Shown: positions 43,616 through 56,917 of the stretch, in pieces
Layout of the letters: every line of letters begins with the position of its first letter
Numbering within the stretch: the first letter of the stretch is position 1
Source of the DNA: Bacteroidaceae bacterium
Lineage (GTDB): Bacteria; Bacteroidota; Bacteroidia; Bacteroidales; Bacteroidaceae
Assembly: GCA_024398435.1 (NCBI GenBank)
Contig: JAKSJD010000003.1
Location: 220,781 to 284,780, forward strand
Reading direction: 5' to 3'
DNA length: 64,000 bases
The notes under the pieces: model-generated
Database searches by the model: none
What the model saw: only the letters and a program-made list of their open reading frames with translations
Told to the model about the DNA's origin: nothing
Program-made: the position numbers and the translations under genes

Positions 43616-43622
43616 AGGATAT

Positions 43623-44561
43623 ATGGCAAAGTTTAAATGTAATATATGCGGTAAGACTTTCGAAGCCGACGCAAAACCAGAAAAGTGTCCTATATGCGGA
43701 GCTCCAGCAGATATGATTGAAGAAGTTGTTGAAGAAACTGCAGAAAAGGTTGAAGCAGCAGCTGAAGCAACTGAAGCAGCTCCAAAGAAGAAGGGTATCG
43801 ACACAAACGGCAACGCTTACACTATCATCTATGCAAGCGTTATGGTAATCATCGTTGCATTCCTTCTTGCATTCGTAGCTTCTGCTTTGAAGCCAACACA
43901 GGATGCCAATGTTGTGAACGACGTAAAGAATCAAATTCTCACATCCCTTAATATTCAGAGCACAGATATCGAAGCCGATTTCGACCGTATCGTATCTGAT
44001 AAGCTCATTCAGGATGGTGCACTCGTAGACTATGACGGCGATTTCAAGACTTCTTACGGAGAGGAAATCAAGGCGGGCAACCTTCATTTGTTCGTTGCAA
44101 CACTTGAAGACGGCACAACAAAGTATGTCGTACCTATGACAGGTCGCGGACTTTGGGGCGGTCTTTGGGGCTATGTAGCACTCGATGAAGACATGCAGAC
44201 AGTCTATGGAACATACTTCAGCCACGAGAGCGAAACAGCCGGACTCGGAGCCCTCATCGCAGAGCGCAAGTTCCAGGAAAGCTTCATTGGAAAGAAAGTA
44301 TTCGCTGACGATCCTGCAAAGGTTGCACTCACAGTTACCAAGGCTGGTAAGGCAGAGGGCGACAACCAGGTAGACGGAGTCACAGGAGCAACACTCACAA
44401 GTAACGGCGTAGCAGCCATGGTAACGGAGGGCCTTCAGAAGTATATCGATTCCTTTCGCCCAGCAGGCTCACAAGCAGAACTTTCTCTTGAGGACATTCC
44501 AGCAGTGGAAGAATACGAGAAAATCGAAACGATTGAACAAGAACCAAAACAAGAATTTTAA
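43623..44561 (+). CDS. nqrC: Na+-translocating NADH:quinone reductase subunit C with N-terminal rubredoxin-like Zn/Fe-finger
   Basis: A 312-residue protein. I start it at ATG 43623 (MAKFKCNICGKTF), since the in-frame upstream stretch overlaps nqrB. Residues 6-25 hold C6xxC9 and C22xxC25 (CPICGAP), a rubredoxin/rubrerythrin-type knuckle. An acidic, Ala-rich linker follows (about 30-57), and then the normal NqrC begins: GNAYTIIYASVMVIIVAFLL is its single N-terminal membrane helix. DGVTGATLTSNGV near 252-264 is the FMN-threonine motif. Standard NqrC proteins, as I recall them, start near the membrane helix, so the finger is an added domain, facing the cytoplasm if the helix keeps its usual orientation. 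Confidence 0.95.
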   Translation: MAKFKCNICGKTFEADAKPEKCPICGAPADMIEEVVEETAEKVEAAAEATEAAPKKKGIDTNGNAYTIIYASVMVIIVAFLLAFVASALKPTQDANVVNDVKNQILTSLNIQSTDIEADFDRIVSDKLIQDGALVDYDGDFKTSYGEEIKAGNLHLFVATLEDGTTKYVVPMTGRGLWGGLWGYVALDEDMQTVYGTYFSHESETAGLGALIAERKFQESFIGKKVFADDPAKVALTVTKAGKAEGDNQVDGVTGATLTSNGVAAMVTEGLQKYIDSFRPAGSQAELSLEDIPAVEEYEKIETIEQEPKQEF

Positions 44562-44576
44562 GGAGGACTAAAGAAT

Positions 44577-45209
44577 ATGAGTAAATTATTTTCTAAAGAG
44601 AATGGTGCCGTATTCACAGGCCCGCTCAATATCAACAACCCAATCGCTGTGCAGGTGCTTGGTATCTGTTCTGCTCTTGCAGTGACAAGCCAGTTGAAGC
44701 CAGCCATCGTAATGGGACTTTCTGTAACAGTGATTACAGCTTTCTCAAACGTAATCATCTCGCTCATCCGTAAGACCATTCCAAACCGCATCCGTATCAT
44801 CGTGCAGTTGGTAGTCGTTGCTGCTCTCGTCACTATCGTCAGCAACATCCTCAAGGCCTACGTCTATGATGTCAGCGTTCAGCTTTCAGTTTATGTCGGA
44901 CTTATCATCACTAACTGTATCCTCATGGGACGCCTCGAAGCCTTCGCACTTCAGAACGGACCTTGGGAATCATTCCTCGATGGTATTGCAAACGGACTCG
45001 GCTACGCTATCATCCTTGTAATCGTAGGTTTTGTTCGTGAATTGCTCGGCAGCGGTTCATTGTTCGGATTCCAGCTCATCCCTTCTTCAGCACTCATGGA
45101 GAACGGAGGACTCTATCTCCACAATGGTATGATGACAATGCCAGCCATGGCCCTCATCATCCTCGCATGCGTAATTTGGGCACACCGCTCATACAATAAG
45201 GAAAAGTAA
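44577..45209 (+). CDS. nqrD: Na+-translocating NADH:quinone reductase subunit D
   Basis: A 210-residue integral membrane protein with six helices. PLNINNPIAVQVLGICSALA near residue 16 and VGLIITNCILMGRLEAFALQ near 106 are conserved and include one of the Cys residues that ligate the intramembrane iron-sulfur centre shared with NqrE. GFVRELLGSGSLFGFQ near 148 is also typical. An AGGAGG Shine-Dalgarno sequence at 44561-44566 precedes the ATG, unusual for this phylum. Confidence 0.96.
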   Translation: MSKLFSKENGAVFTGPLNINNPIAVQVLGICSALAVTSQLKPAIVMGLSVTVITAFSNVIISLIRKTIPNRIRIIVQLVVVAALVTIVSNILKAYVYDVSVQLSVYVGLIITNCILMGRLEAFALQNGPWESFLDGIANGLGYAIILVIVGFVRELLGSGSLFGFQLIPSSALMENGGLYLHNGMMTMPAMALIILACVIWAHRSYNKEK

Positions 45210-45242
45210 TAGTTACATACTTCAAAAAAGAAAAGAAACATT

Positions 45243-45869
45243 ATGGAACATTTCATTAGTTTGTTCGTCCGCTCAATCTTCGTGGACAATATGATTTTCG
45301 CATTCTTCTTGGGTATGTGCTCTTATCTTGCAGTATCCAAGACAGTAAAGACCAGTCTCGGCCTCGGCGTGGCAGTCACATTCGTGTTGCTCATCACCGT
45401 TCCCGTTGATTATCTTCTTCAGGTAAAGGTTCTTCAGCCAGGCGGCCTGCTCGGCGATGTCGACCTCACATTCCTCTCGTTCATCCTCTTCATCGCAGTC
45501 ATTGCAGGTATCGTACAGCTCGTCGAGATGGTGGTAGAGCGCTTCTCTCCATCCCTCTATGCAGCACTCGGTATTTTCCTTCCATTGATTGCTGTGAACT
45601 GTGCCATCATGGGAGCATCGCTCTTTATGCAGCAGCGCATTCAGATGCCAGCCGAAAACACACAGGCCATCACAGGCGTTTGGGATTGTGTAGCCTATGC
45701 ACTCGGCAGTGGTATTGGATGGACCCTCGCAATCGTATGCCTTGCAGCCATCCGTGAAAAGATGGCCTACAGCGATGTGCCAAAGCCTCTACAGGGACTC
45801 GGCATCACATTCATCACTGTCGGACTCATGGCAATGGCATTTATGTGTTTCTCAGGTTTAAAACTCTAA
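45243..45869 (+). CDS. nqrE: Na+-translocating NADH:quinone reductase subunit E
   Basis: A 208-residue integral membrane protein homologous to NqrD with six helices in inverted topology. [20 protein letters not shown] near residue 12 includes the iron-ligating Cys near 27, and [20 protein letters not shown] near 113 the second. With NqrD it holds the intramembrane Fe-S centre that links NqrF to NqrC. It lies 33 bp after nqrD and 21 bp before nqrF. Confidence 0.96.
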   Translation: MEHFISLFVRSIFVDNMIFAFFLGMCSYLAVSKTVKTSLGLGVAVTFVLLITVPVDYLLQVKVLQPGGLLGDVDLTFLSFILFIAVIAGIVQLVEMVVERFSPSLYAALGIFLPLIAVNCAIMGASLFMQQRIQMPAENTQAITGVWDCVAYALGSGIGWTLAIVCLAAIREKMAYSDVPKPLQGLGITFITVGLMAMAFMCFSGLKL

Positions 45870-45890
45870 AAGGAAAGGAACAGACAGATT

Positions 45891-47162
45891 ATGGACATGA
45901 ATTTTATTTTAGCCAGTGTAGGAGTGTTCTTGGTAATCACTCTCATACTCGTGATAGTTTTGCTCGTAGCAAAGAAGTACCTTTCCCCAAGCGGAACCGT
46001 AACACTCACAATCAATGGCGACAAGAAGATGGAAGTAGAGCAGGGTAGTAGCCTTCTTCAGACACTTGCAGCCAACAATGTATATCTCAGTTCAGCCTGT
46101 GGTGGTAAGGGCAGTTGCGGTCAGTGCAAGTGCCAAATCCTCGAAGGTGGCGGCGAAATCCTCGATTCAGAGAAGCCTCACTTCACTCGCAAGCAGATTA
46201 AGGACCACTATCGCCTTGGTTGCCAGGCAAAGGTAAAGGGCGATCTTAGCATCAAGGTTCCAGATTCAGTCATGGGCGTGAAGGAATGGGAATGCACAGT
46301 CATCAGCAACAAGAATGTAGCATCATTCATTAAGGAGTTCAAGGTAGCTCTTCCTCCAGGTGAGCACATGGACTTCATTCCAGGAAGCTATGCACAGATT
46401 CGTATTCCTGAATACGATATCGACTACGACCGCGATATGGATAAGGGACTCATAGGCGACCTCTATGTACCAACATGGGAGAAGTTTGGCATCTTCGGTC
46501 TCAAGCAGAAGAACGAAACAGCCACAGTCCGTGCCTATTCAATGGCCAACTATCCTGACGAAGGTGATATCATCACACTTACTGTTCGTATCGCAACACC
46601 TCCATTCAAGCCAAAGGATCAAGGTCCGGGCTTCATGGATGTACCATGCGGTATTGCATCAACCTATATCTTCTCACTCAAGCCAGGCGATAAGTGCGTG
46701 ATGAGCGGCCCTTACGGCGAATTCCATCCACACTTCGACTCAAAGCGCGAGATGATTTGGGTAGGTGGTGGTGCTGGTATGGCTCCTCTCCGTGCACAGA
46801 TCATGCATATGCTCAAGACACTCAAGACAACCGACCGCGAAATGCACTACTTCTATGGAGCACGCGCCATCGACGAAGTATTCTTCCTCGAAGACTTCCT
46901 CGAACTTGAGAAAGAATTCCCTAACTTCCACATGCATCTTGCACTCGACCGTCCAGATCCAAAGGCAGATTCACTTGGCGTGAAGTACACTCCAGGATTC
47001 ATCGCTCCAGTGATGGGCGACACATATCTGAAGCAGCACGAGAATCCAGAAGACATCGAATACTATCTCTGTGGACCTCCAATGATGGCCAAGACAGTGC
47101 TCGATCTTCTTCACAGCCTCGGCGTAGAAGATGACATGATCAACTTCGACAACTTCGGATAA
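45891..47162 (+). CDS. nqrF: Na+-translocating NADH:quinone reductase subunit F
   Basis: A 423-residue protein, the NADH-oxidising subunit. One N-terminal membrane helix (FLVITLILVIVLLVAKKYLS) is followed by a plant-type [2Fe-2S] ferredoxin domain with CGGKGSCGQCKC at about residues 70-81 and the fourth Cys in RLGCQAK near 110. The FAD domain has RAYSMANYP near 211, and the NADH domain GGGAGMAPLRAQI near 292 and YLCGPPMM near 393. It feeds electrons from NADH through FAD and 2Fe-2S to the NqrD/E centre. It ends the operon, followed by an intrinsic terminator. Confidence 0.97.
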   Translation: MDMNFILASVGVFLVITLILVIVLLVAKKYLSPSGTVTLTINGDKKMEVEQGSSLLQTLAANNVYLSSACGGKGSCGQCKCQILEGGGEILDSEKPHFTRKQIKDHYRLGCQAKVKGDLSIKVPDSVMGVKEWECTVISNKNVASFIKEFKVALPPGEHMDFIPGSYAQIRIPEYDIDYDRDMDKGLIGDLYVPTWEKFGIFGLKQKNETATVRAYSMANYPDEGDIITLTVRIATPPFKPKDQGPGFMDVPCGIASTYIFSLKPGDKCVMSGPYGEFHPHFDSKREMIWVGGGAGMAPLRAQIMHMLKTLKTTDREMHYFYGARAIDEVFFLEDFLELEKEFPNFHMHLALDRPDPKADSLGVKYTPGFIAPVMGDTYLKQHENPEDIEYYLCGPPMMAKTVLDLLHSLGVEDDMINFDNFG

Positions 47163-47198
47163 TCCGTTTCCACGTACTCGCGTGCGCTATATATAATA

Positions 47199-47230
47199 AG
47201 GTGTCAACCTCATGGCTGGCACCTTTTTTT
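47199..47230 (+). terminator. Intrinsic terminator of the nqr operon
   Basis: AAGGTGTCA (47199-47207) pairs with TGGCACCTT (47217-47225) with one G-U pair, followed by a run of eight or more T. Confidence 0.92.
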
Positions 47231-47455
47231 TGAATGTGTAAGGTTAATACACACCTCATGCAATGAATATTGAAATCTCTTTGGATGAATTTACATATTA
47301 CTGATTATAGCTAATACATCGCGAATAATTATCTCAAGGAACGCGCTTCATAGGGTTGAGAAACGCGTTTTGATGGCCATATGTTTGCAAATGTTTTTGA
47401 GCCAGACGTGATATGTGACTCGCGTTTAAAGTCAAATTTTTTCTTCAAAAGAGAA
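47231..47455. other. Intergenic region after nqrF, no gene
   Basis: No coding frame of interest. AACGCG/CGCGTT words occur near 47340, 47366 and 47422. I see no promoter that would serve either flank. Confidence 0.4.
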
Positions 47456-47494
47456 ATGTTACCATACTACCATTACTTGGTAGCATGGTAACAT
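47456..47494 (-). terminator. Large hairpin downstream of the GH65-like gene
   Basis: ATGTTACCATACTACCA (47456-47472) pairs with TGGTAGCATGGTAACAT (47478-47494), a 17-bp stem with one mismatch and a 5-nt loop. It lies 14 bp past the stop of the minus-strand gene. The T-tract on that strand is interrupted (TTTCTCTTTTG), so it may be a terminator or an mRNA 3'-end stabiliser. Confidence 0.6.
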
Positions 47495-47508
47495 CATTTG
47501 AACTTTCT

Positions 47509-49629
47509 TTATGGCAAAGGTTGGAGTCCTTCCCAACGGACATCCCAGTTACCGTCGTGCGGGAATCCTGGATTGGATTCGGTGCATCCATCCCATCCGG
47601 CACACATGAGGGCAATGGCGGAGAGTAGACCTCCATTGCCTGGTAGATAGATTCGGAGACGACTGTCTTGGTAGTTGTGGCCATTTGGCAAGTAGGTGTT
47701 TTTCTGCATCGGCAGCATAAGGGCTGTGATGGCTTTCTCGGGTTGACCCAAACGGGTGGCACACATGGCGGTCATCGGATAGTCCCATCCCCACGATGTT
47801 GGCCAGTTCCAGTTGGCGAGTACCCAATCAAGGGTGTTCGACATCACGGCCTTGTCGATGAGTCGGCTGTCGGGGAAGAATCCCAATGCTCCGAGCAGGG
47901 CTGGATGGTCGGATGTGGCCTTAGGGTTGGTATATGTGTCGGTGGCTGATTCGGCTGCGAGATAGAGGCTGTCGGCATTGTAGGCAAGTGGCGAGAGACG
48001 GTCGATAAGACGGCCCCAATCGTTGTTGCGTGGCTGACCGAGACGTACACGCCATTGCTGCGCCATCTGCATCGTCGTGAGCCATTGGGAGAGTTCGAAA
48101 GGCGAGTTGTAGGTCTCCTCTGCCTTGAGCGATTCCTGTGCCGGAATCATCCCCTTGAGGATGTAGCGGTCGTGAACGGTATCGTAGGTGGCGAAGGAAT
48201 ACATGAATCGGGCTGTGGCATCGACGAGTGGGGCAAACTTCTGTAGGAATGCCTTATTGCCTGTGCTTCGGTAGGCGAGTTCTGCGAGATAGATGAGGTG
48301 GGGTTGTTGCCAGATAAGGAATGAACCGACATTCGACGGTGCTTCGCCTGCTGATGGGTCGGTCATCTTCATCCAGCGCACTCCATCGAATCCCTGACGA
48401 TGGGCTATCTCGTGTGCCATCGGCTGGGCCTTGAAATACCAATCGAGGGCTTTTGTGAGCTTGTGGGCATGGCCCCAAAGCGGCAACCATGATTCGTGCC
48501 ACAGAATCATCTCGAGATGGAACTTGCCAAACCAAGAATTGAAGGTGAGGCCAGTCTCCTGTGGTGGCATACTGCCTGCCGATTGGATGGCTAGGAGATA
48601 CTGACTCTGAACCACCCGACGCTCGAGTTCCTTGGCCCGCAGATTCTTGCAATGAGAGAAATCGACTGCTGCTCCTTCGGTCCAGAATGCTTGCCAACTC
48701 TGGGCAGAGGCTTTCTTGATGGATGAGAAGGACAGAAAATCTGCGGCTGAAAGAACGGATGAATGGGTTTCGCTGACAAACTCTACCGAAAAGTCGAAAT
48801 CATTTGTGGCGGGTGTCAACAGATAGACGTGTGGAGCTGACTGCTCGAATTTGGCCTTGCCTCTCCAACGTATGATGATGTAATAGGTGGTTGAGTCGAG
48901 TGTGTGGCGCACGACTGCCTTCGAGGGATAGCTCTCTACGATGGCAGATGTGTGGGCATCGATAGCATCCCAGTTGCAACCATCATCGGTATGCACTGCT
49001 GTAGGATAGGGCAGACGGATAGAGATGGGCGTACGGGCTTTTGTCGACACCTTGGCTGCCATCATGTCGCGCACGGGATGGCATACGGTCTGCACATCGT
49101 AGCGCTTGCCTTCGACCGTAAACTCGGAACGGATTATACCATTCCACATGTCGAGCTGCTGATGGATATCCCGTATATCATCATGAGATATATCTTTGCC
49201 GAAGGAGAATCCGATGCAACCGAGATGAAGACGATGGGGATTTTGGCGGAGATATTCAGAAGCATCGTGTTGGCGACCGGCTTCCTTGAACTGACATGAA
49301 TACAGTTCGCCGGCTTTATGGTGGCCAAAGTCGAATGGCTTCAGCGCTTCCTCTGGTCGGTAGTCTTCGGTATTTGGCATACTGTGCCATGCCCATTGGC
49401 TTTGGGTGCCGAGACAAACGCCGTGACTATAGTATTCAGGGAACGACTGCAGGCCTGTGGCATCGACCGTATAGGCAAACTCTCCATTGCCGACTGACAG
49501 GGATGAAAGGGTGTCCATTGACGTGACAACTGGACTGCATCGACTGACCAATGCCTTGCGGTCGATGGCATCGGCCCTCGTTGTGGCCGACACCATGACT
49601 GCTATTACGATGAATACTATATGCTTCAT
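47509..49629 (-). CDS. Secreted (alpha/alpha)6-barrel glycoside hydrolase-like protein (GH65/GH95-like)
   Basis: A 706-residue protein with signal peptide (MKHIVFIVIAVMVSATTRAD). The N-terminal beta-sandwich region carries SLSVGNGEFAYTVDATGLQS near residue 43. The catalytic-barrel region has FNSWFGKFHLEMILWHESWL near 366, GVRWMKMTDPSAGEAPSNVG near 418, and NWNWPTSWGWDYPMTAMCA near 610. These resemble GH65/GH95-type proteins, where a Glu near HLEM is catalytic, but I cannot place it in one family. It is the last gene of the minus-strand glycan block, 11 bp after the GH127 stop. Confidence 0.7.
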   Translation of the reverse strand: MKHIVFIVIAVMVSATTRADAIDRKALVSRCSPVVTSMDTLSSLSVGNGEFAYTVDATGLQSFPEYYSHGVCLGTQSQWAWHSMPNTEDYRPEEALKPFDFGHHKAGELYSCQFKEAGRQHDASEYLRQNPHRLHLGCIGFSFGKDISHDDIRDIHQQLDMWNGIIRSEFTVEGKRYDVQTVCHPVRDMMAAKVSTKARTPISIRLPYPTAVHTDDGCNWDAIDAHTSAIVESYPSKAVVRHTLDSTTYYIIIRWRGKAKFEQSAPHVYLLTPATNDFDFSVEFVSETHSSVLSAADFLSFSSIKKASAQSWQAFWTEGAAVDFSHCKNLRAKELERRVVQSQYLLAIQSAGSMPPQETGLTFNSWFGKFHLEMILWHESWLPLWGHAHKLTKALDWYFKAQPMAHEIAHRQGFDGVRWMKMTDPSAGEAPSNVGSFLIWQQPHLIYLAELAYRSTGNKAFLQKFAPLVDATARFMYSFATYDTVHDRYILKGMIPAQESLKAEETYNSPFELSQWLTTMQMAQQWRVRLGQPRNNDWGRLIDRLSPLAYNADSLYLAAESATDTYTNPKATSDHPALLGALGFFPDSRLIDKAVMSNTLDWVLANWNWPTSWGWDYPMTAMCATRLGQPEKAITALMLPMQKNTYLPNGHNYQDSRLRIYLPGNGGLLSAIALMCAGWDGCTESNPGFPHDGNWDVRWEGLQPLP

Positions 49630-49640
49630 ATTGTGATATC

Positions 49641-52016
49641 TTACTCTGGACGAACGATACGAACTTCGTAGATCTCTCCAATCTGACGACCGGCAGCTGC
49701 TACGAACTTAACGCGTACCTGCTTCTTGCCCTTGAGCAACTCGGTTGGGATAGGGAAGTCTTCGTAGATGAACTCGGCACTGCGATACTTGCCTGTGTTG
49801 TTGACAGACTTGATGACAACATCATCGACGAGGATATCGAATTCGCGGGTCTTGCGCTCTGTCATTCCCCAATACTTCAAGCGGAGAAGAAGATTGGTTT
49901 CTCCTCCTGTCTGCATGAGATAACTGAATCCATGGCCATCGCGGGCATCACGGAAGAATACGTTATTAGTGTTGCCTGTCTGTGAACGGTCGTTCTGCAT
50001 CTGGTGGTCGCTCTCTGGCTGCTGTTCGCCTGGCTGTACCTTATCCACTGTACGGGCATCGAGTGCCTGACGTTCCTTCTCCTGACGGGCAAGTTCGTCG
50101 ATATGACGCTGATAAGTAGCTTCGCTCTGAGCCAACCAATACATCATATATCGGCTATCGTGAATCTCGAAGAATGGCTGGAGTTCGCCTTCAATCTTGT
50201 TTTCCATGCGAGTGGTGAGTGTGAAGTGGAGTGGCTTGCCCTGAACCGGTACCAACTGCTTGGCAATGCCTTCGACATCGTTGCTGATGAGGATAGGAGC
50301 TTGGTCGATTGGGAGCTTTGGTCCACCGGCATACTGACCGAAACGGCTGTCGTCGGCAATGAGTGACGACATGGCTTCTGTGCCTGTCTTCATTCCGAGA
50401 AGGATAGGACCGTACATGATAGCGATATAATCAGGCACATTTGGCATGTACTTGATATATGCGTGCATTGGGAAACTTACATCCACTACATCGCCTTTCT
50501 TCCAGTTGCGGTCGATACATACATAAGATGATGGGCCACTGATGACATCCACTGACTTGCCATTGACCTTCACGTCGAACTGACCTGGACTTACCCATTC
50601 TGGGTAGCGTACCAACATCTTGAATTGTCCCTTACCTCCAGCGATAGTGATCTTACTGCTTTCGCCATAAGGGAATGCTGTCTCCTGACGGATGGTAAGA
50701 CCCTTTGCACGCCAGTTGAGTTCAGATGCAGTGTAGAGATTGACATAGAGTGCATCGCCTACATGAGTGTAGATGAACTGACCATACTTAGCATGATTCT
50801 CCATACCAGTGCCGACACAACACCACATGGCTTCGTTGGCTGCTGAATAGTTGCGGTAGTGGCGAGGGCGTGCAGGAGTGAAATAAACATAGCCTCCATG
50901 GACTGGATGCTGAGTGGAGAGAATATGATTGAATGTAGCGAGTTCATAGAAATCAGCATAACCAGCATCTGGATTGCGACGATGGAGTTCTTCGGTGAGC
51001 TTCAGCATGTTGTTGGTGTTGCAAGTCTCTGGTCCGTCGATATCGTTGACGAAGTCGGTACAAGCTTCCTTTGAAGGGAAATGCTCGCGACGGCTGTTGC
51101 CACCGAAAGCAAGTGAGCGTTCGCCAGTGACTACATCCCAGAAGTAGAGGGCTGCATTGTGGTAAGCCTCGTTGCCACTGAGTTCGGAGATGCGCTCGAA
51201 ACCTACAAACTTAGGCACTTGGGTGTTGGCGTGAAGATTGTCGAGGATATCCTTGCGCTGCGACATAGATGTGAGCATACGCTTATGAGAGAATCGCATG
51301 GCAATGTCGAGATATTTTTTGTCGCCACTGATAGCATAGCCATCGGCAAGAACTTCGTTCATACCTCCGTGTTCCATACCAAGCACCTGATCCATCTGAG
51401 CATCAGAAAGACCTGAAGTGATGTCGATAGCCCAGTCGCAGAACTGGAGGAAGAGCTTCTTTGCCTGTTCGTTGCCACAGTAAACCCATGCGTCGCGAAG
51501 ACCGGCATACATCTTGTGGACATTGTAGAAAGGAACCCATGCACCGGAATAGACACTGAGGTCGCCCTTCTTGAGCTTGCCCCAGATATTGTTGCTGTTT
51601 GGCATACCGCCCATATAGTTGACACCCCAGTCAGGATGGTTCTTGCGGTTGGCCTCGGCACATTCGGTGAGTTCGCTGATCATATATTCCATACGCTTGC
51701 GGCACTCCTCGTTACCCATGGCTGCGTGCATGGCAAGAGCAGAAAGATAGTGGCCCCCGACATGGCCGTCGAGACCGTCCCAGTTAGGGTAGCAAGGAGC
51801 CTTGAGTTCAAGACCAGCTTCCTTGCGATAAGGGGCAAGCATACGATCGGTATCGTACTTGAGAAGATTCTCGGCGTTGAGGTCGCGGGCATGCTTGAGC
51901 GGACCGTCGAGAAGTGTGACATCTCCCAGAGGGAATTCATTGCTGTAGAGCCTATCCTGGGCTTGTGCAGCGGTTGCCATCGACAGGATGATGGCTGCGA
52001 AAAGGATTTTTTTCAT
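49641..52016 (-). CDS. GH127 beta-L-arabinofuranosidase-type protein
   Basis: A 791-residue protein with signal peptide ending near AAQAQ. The N-terminal (alpha/alpha)6 domain has LDGHVGGHYLSALAMHAAMG near residue 82 and HGGMNEVLADGYAISGDKKY near 216. The Cys/Glu zinc-site motifs of GH127 are present: DGPETCNTNNMLKL near 329 and MWCCVGTGMENH near 400, which includes the nucleophile Cys. A beta-sandwich follows, and a C-terminal domain of about 150 residues after a charged, Gln-rich linker (RQEKERQALDARTVDK). It should release L-arabinofuranose, fitting the GH43 and GH2 neighbours in arabinose/galactose-glycan breakdown. Confidence 0.9.
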   Translation of the reverse strand: MKKILFAAIILSMATAAQAQDRLYSNEFPLGDVTLLDGPLKHARDLNAENLLKYDTDRMLAPYRKEAGLELKAPCYPNWDGLDGHVGGHYLSALAMHAAMGNEECRKRMEYMISELTECAEANRKNHPDWGVNYMGGMPNSNNIWGKLKKGDLSVYSGAWVPFYNVHKMYAGLRDAWVYCGNEQAKKLFLQFCDWAIDITSGLSDAQMDQVLGMEHGGMNEVLADGYAISGDKKYLDIAMRFSHKRMLTSMSQRKDILDNLHANTQVPKFVGFERISELSGNEAYHNAALYFWDVVTGERSLAFGGNSRREHFPSKEACTDFVNDIDGPETCNTNNMLKLTEELHRRNPDAGYADFYELATFNHILSTQHPVHGGYVYFTPARPRHYRNYSAANEAMWCCVGTGMENHAKYGQFIYTHVGDALYVNLYTASELNWRAKGLTIRQETAFPYGESSKITIAGGKGQFKMLVRYPEWVSPGQFDVKVNGKSVDVISGPSSYVCIDRNWKKGDVVDVSFPMHAYIKYMPNVPDYIAIMYGPILLGMKTGTEAMSSLIADDSRFGQYAGGPKLPIDQAPILISNDVEGIAKQLVPVQGKPLHFTLTTRMENKIEGELQPFFEIHDSRYMMYWLAQSEATYQRHIDELARQEKERQALDARTVDKVQPGEQQPESDHQMQNDRSQTGNTNNVFFRDARDGHGFSYLMQTGGETNLLLRLKYWGMTERKTREFDILVDDVVIKSVNNTGKYRSAEFIYEDFPIPTELLKGKKQVRVKFVAAAGRQIGEIYEVRIVRPE

Positions 52017-52081
52017 TGTTGTATTTATTTTAAAAGATTATATAATTCTAGATATTCTAGGGACTCTAGAAGTTCTAGGGG

Positions 52082-55821
<3,740 letters not shown>

Positions 55822-55828
55822 ATAGAGC

Positions 55829-56233
55829 CTATCCGATATTAAGCAGTTCTATTTCGAAAAGAAGGGTAGAGTTGCCTGGAATGTCGCGGCCTGCACCTCT
55901 CTCACCATATCCCATCTCGCTTGGAATATAAACGAGCCAACGGTCGCCTATATGCATGTTGACCAAAGCAATCTGGAAACCGCTGATAAGTTGGTTAACA
56001 CGGAAAGCCTCGGGACAATGACGGTCGTAAGAATTGTCGAACACTCTTCCGTCAATCAATGAACCCTTATAGTGGCAGGTTACGATACTTCGGGGATTGA
56101 CAGTTCCCTGACCTTCGCCCGACTTGATGACTTTATAATAGACACCGCCACGAAGACTGTTCACGCCTTCCTGCTTGGCTATGTTGACCATATAGTTCTC
56201 GTTCCTCTGCTTATATTCTTCTTTTTTTTCCAT
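55829..56233 (-). CDS. FKBP-type peptidyl-prolyl cis-trans isomerase
   Basis: A 134-residue single FKBP domain after a short charged N-terminus (MEKKEEYKQRNENYMVNIAK). GGVYYKVIKSGEG, VTCHYKGSLIDGRVFDNSYD, FRVNQLISGFQIALVNMHIG, YIPSEMGYGERGAG and IPGNSTLLFEIELLNIG cover the whole domain. The active-site Tyr, Phe-Asp pair and Phe near the C-terminus are present. No signal peptide is seen, so it is probably cytoplasmic. It should assist protein folding. Confidence 0.93.
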   Translation of the reverse strand: MEKKEEYKQRNENYMVNIAKQEGVNSLRGGVYYKVIKSGEGQGTVNPRSIVTCHYKGSLIDGRVFDNSYDRHCPEAFRVNQLISGFQIALVNMHIGDRWLVYIPSEMGYGERGAGRDIPGNSTLLFEIELLNIG

Positions 56234-56261
56234 AATGGTATCGATAATATATATTAAAGTG

Positions 56262-56891
56262 TTATGGAATCCACTTTCGGTTGATTTCCGTAATCACGCC
56301 ATTTATGATGACTACAGTAGTATTGAGATTAAAGAATATTTTCTTGTAATCTTTTAGTGATTCAAGATAAAGCTTTTGACCAGTCTTGATAGTATCGCAT
56401 GGGTCGTCTGGATTGTCACCGCAATCGATGATAATGAAATCTTCGGCAAGCGGTAGTTCTGCCTTTCCAAGTTCTGTGTAGATTGAATGATCATCGAACT
56501 GTACAGCTCTGTATGTTCCGCCTTCATATCCCTGCAGATAGCAACCACCTTCTTCAAGACCGCCATTGATGGTGAGGAAGCCATCATTGTCGGAGATGGA
56601 ATCAATAACCATTGGCTTTGATTCGTAGATGATTGTATCGCCTTTCTGAAGTTGAGTCACTTCGACTGCATCGTAAAGGTCTTGGCTATAGACGGTCATA
56701 GTAAGATTGCCACCCATCCAGTTGAAATCATCACAAGAGAATGAAGCAGGAACCGTACAATCTATAAGAGAGTCGACTGTCACACCTGCTGGAAGTGGTG
56801 CGATACATTTGTTTGCTTGATACTCTTCAACTGGGTCGCAGCTGCAAATCATTAAAGAAATTGCTGCCAATGCTAAAATCTTTGTTTTCAT
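56262..56891 (-). CDS. Lipoprotein of unknown function
   Basis: A 209-residue lipoprotein (signal MKTKILALAAISLMICSCD, modified Cys near 16-18). The mature part is rich in beta-strand patterns with aromatic and acidic residues (LTMTVYSQDLYDAVEVTQLQ; IIDCGDNPDDPCDTIKTGQK). I do not recognise a family. It might be one of the small DUF lipoproteins common in Bacteroidota. It lies 26 bp from the alpha/beta hydrolase gene upstream and 28 bp before FKBP. Confidence 0.75.
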   Translation of the reverse strand: MKTKILALAAISLMICSCDPVEEYQANKCIAPLPAGVTVDSLIDCTVPASFSCDDFNWMGGNLTMTVYSQDLYDAVEVTQLQKGDTIIYESKPMVIDSISDNDGFLTINGGLEEGGCYLQGYEGGTYRAVQFDDHSIYTELGKAELPLAEDFIIIDCGDNPDDPCDTIKTGQKLYLESLKDYKKIFFNLNTTVVIINGVITEINRKWIP

Positions 56892-56917
56892 AATTGAATA
56901 TTTTTTCTATTGTCTTC

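Noticed and set aside
43545-43622. 26-codon upstream extension of nqrC
   Set aside because: It overlaps the end of nqrB in another frame, while MAKFKCNICGK at 43623 gives a clean start 7 bp after the nqrB stop.
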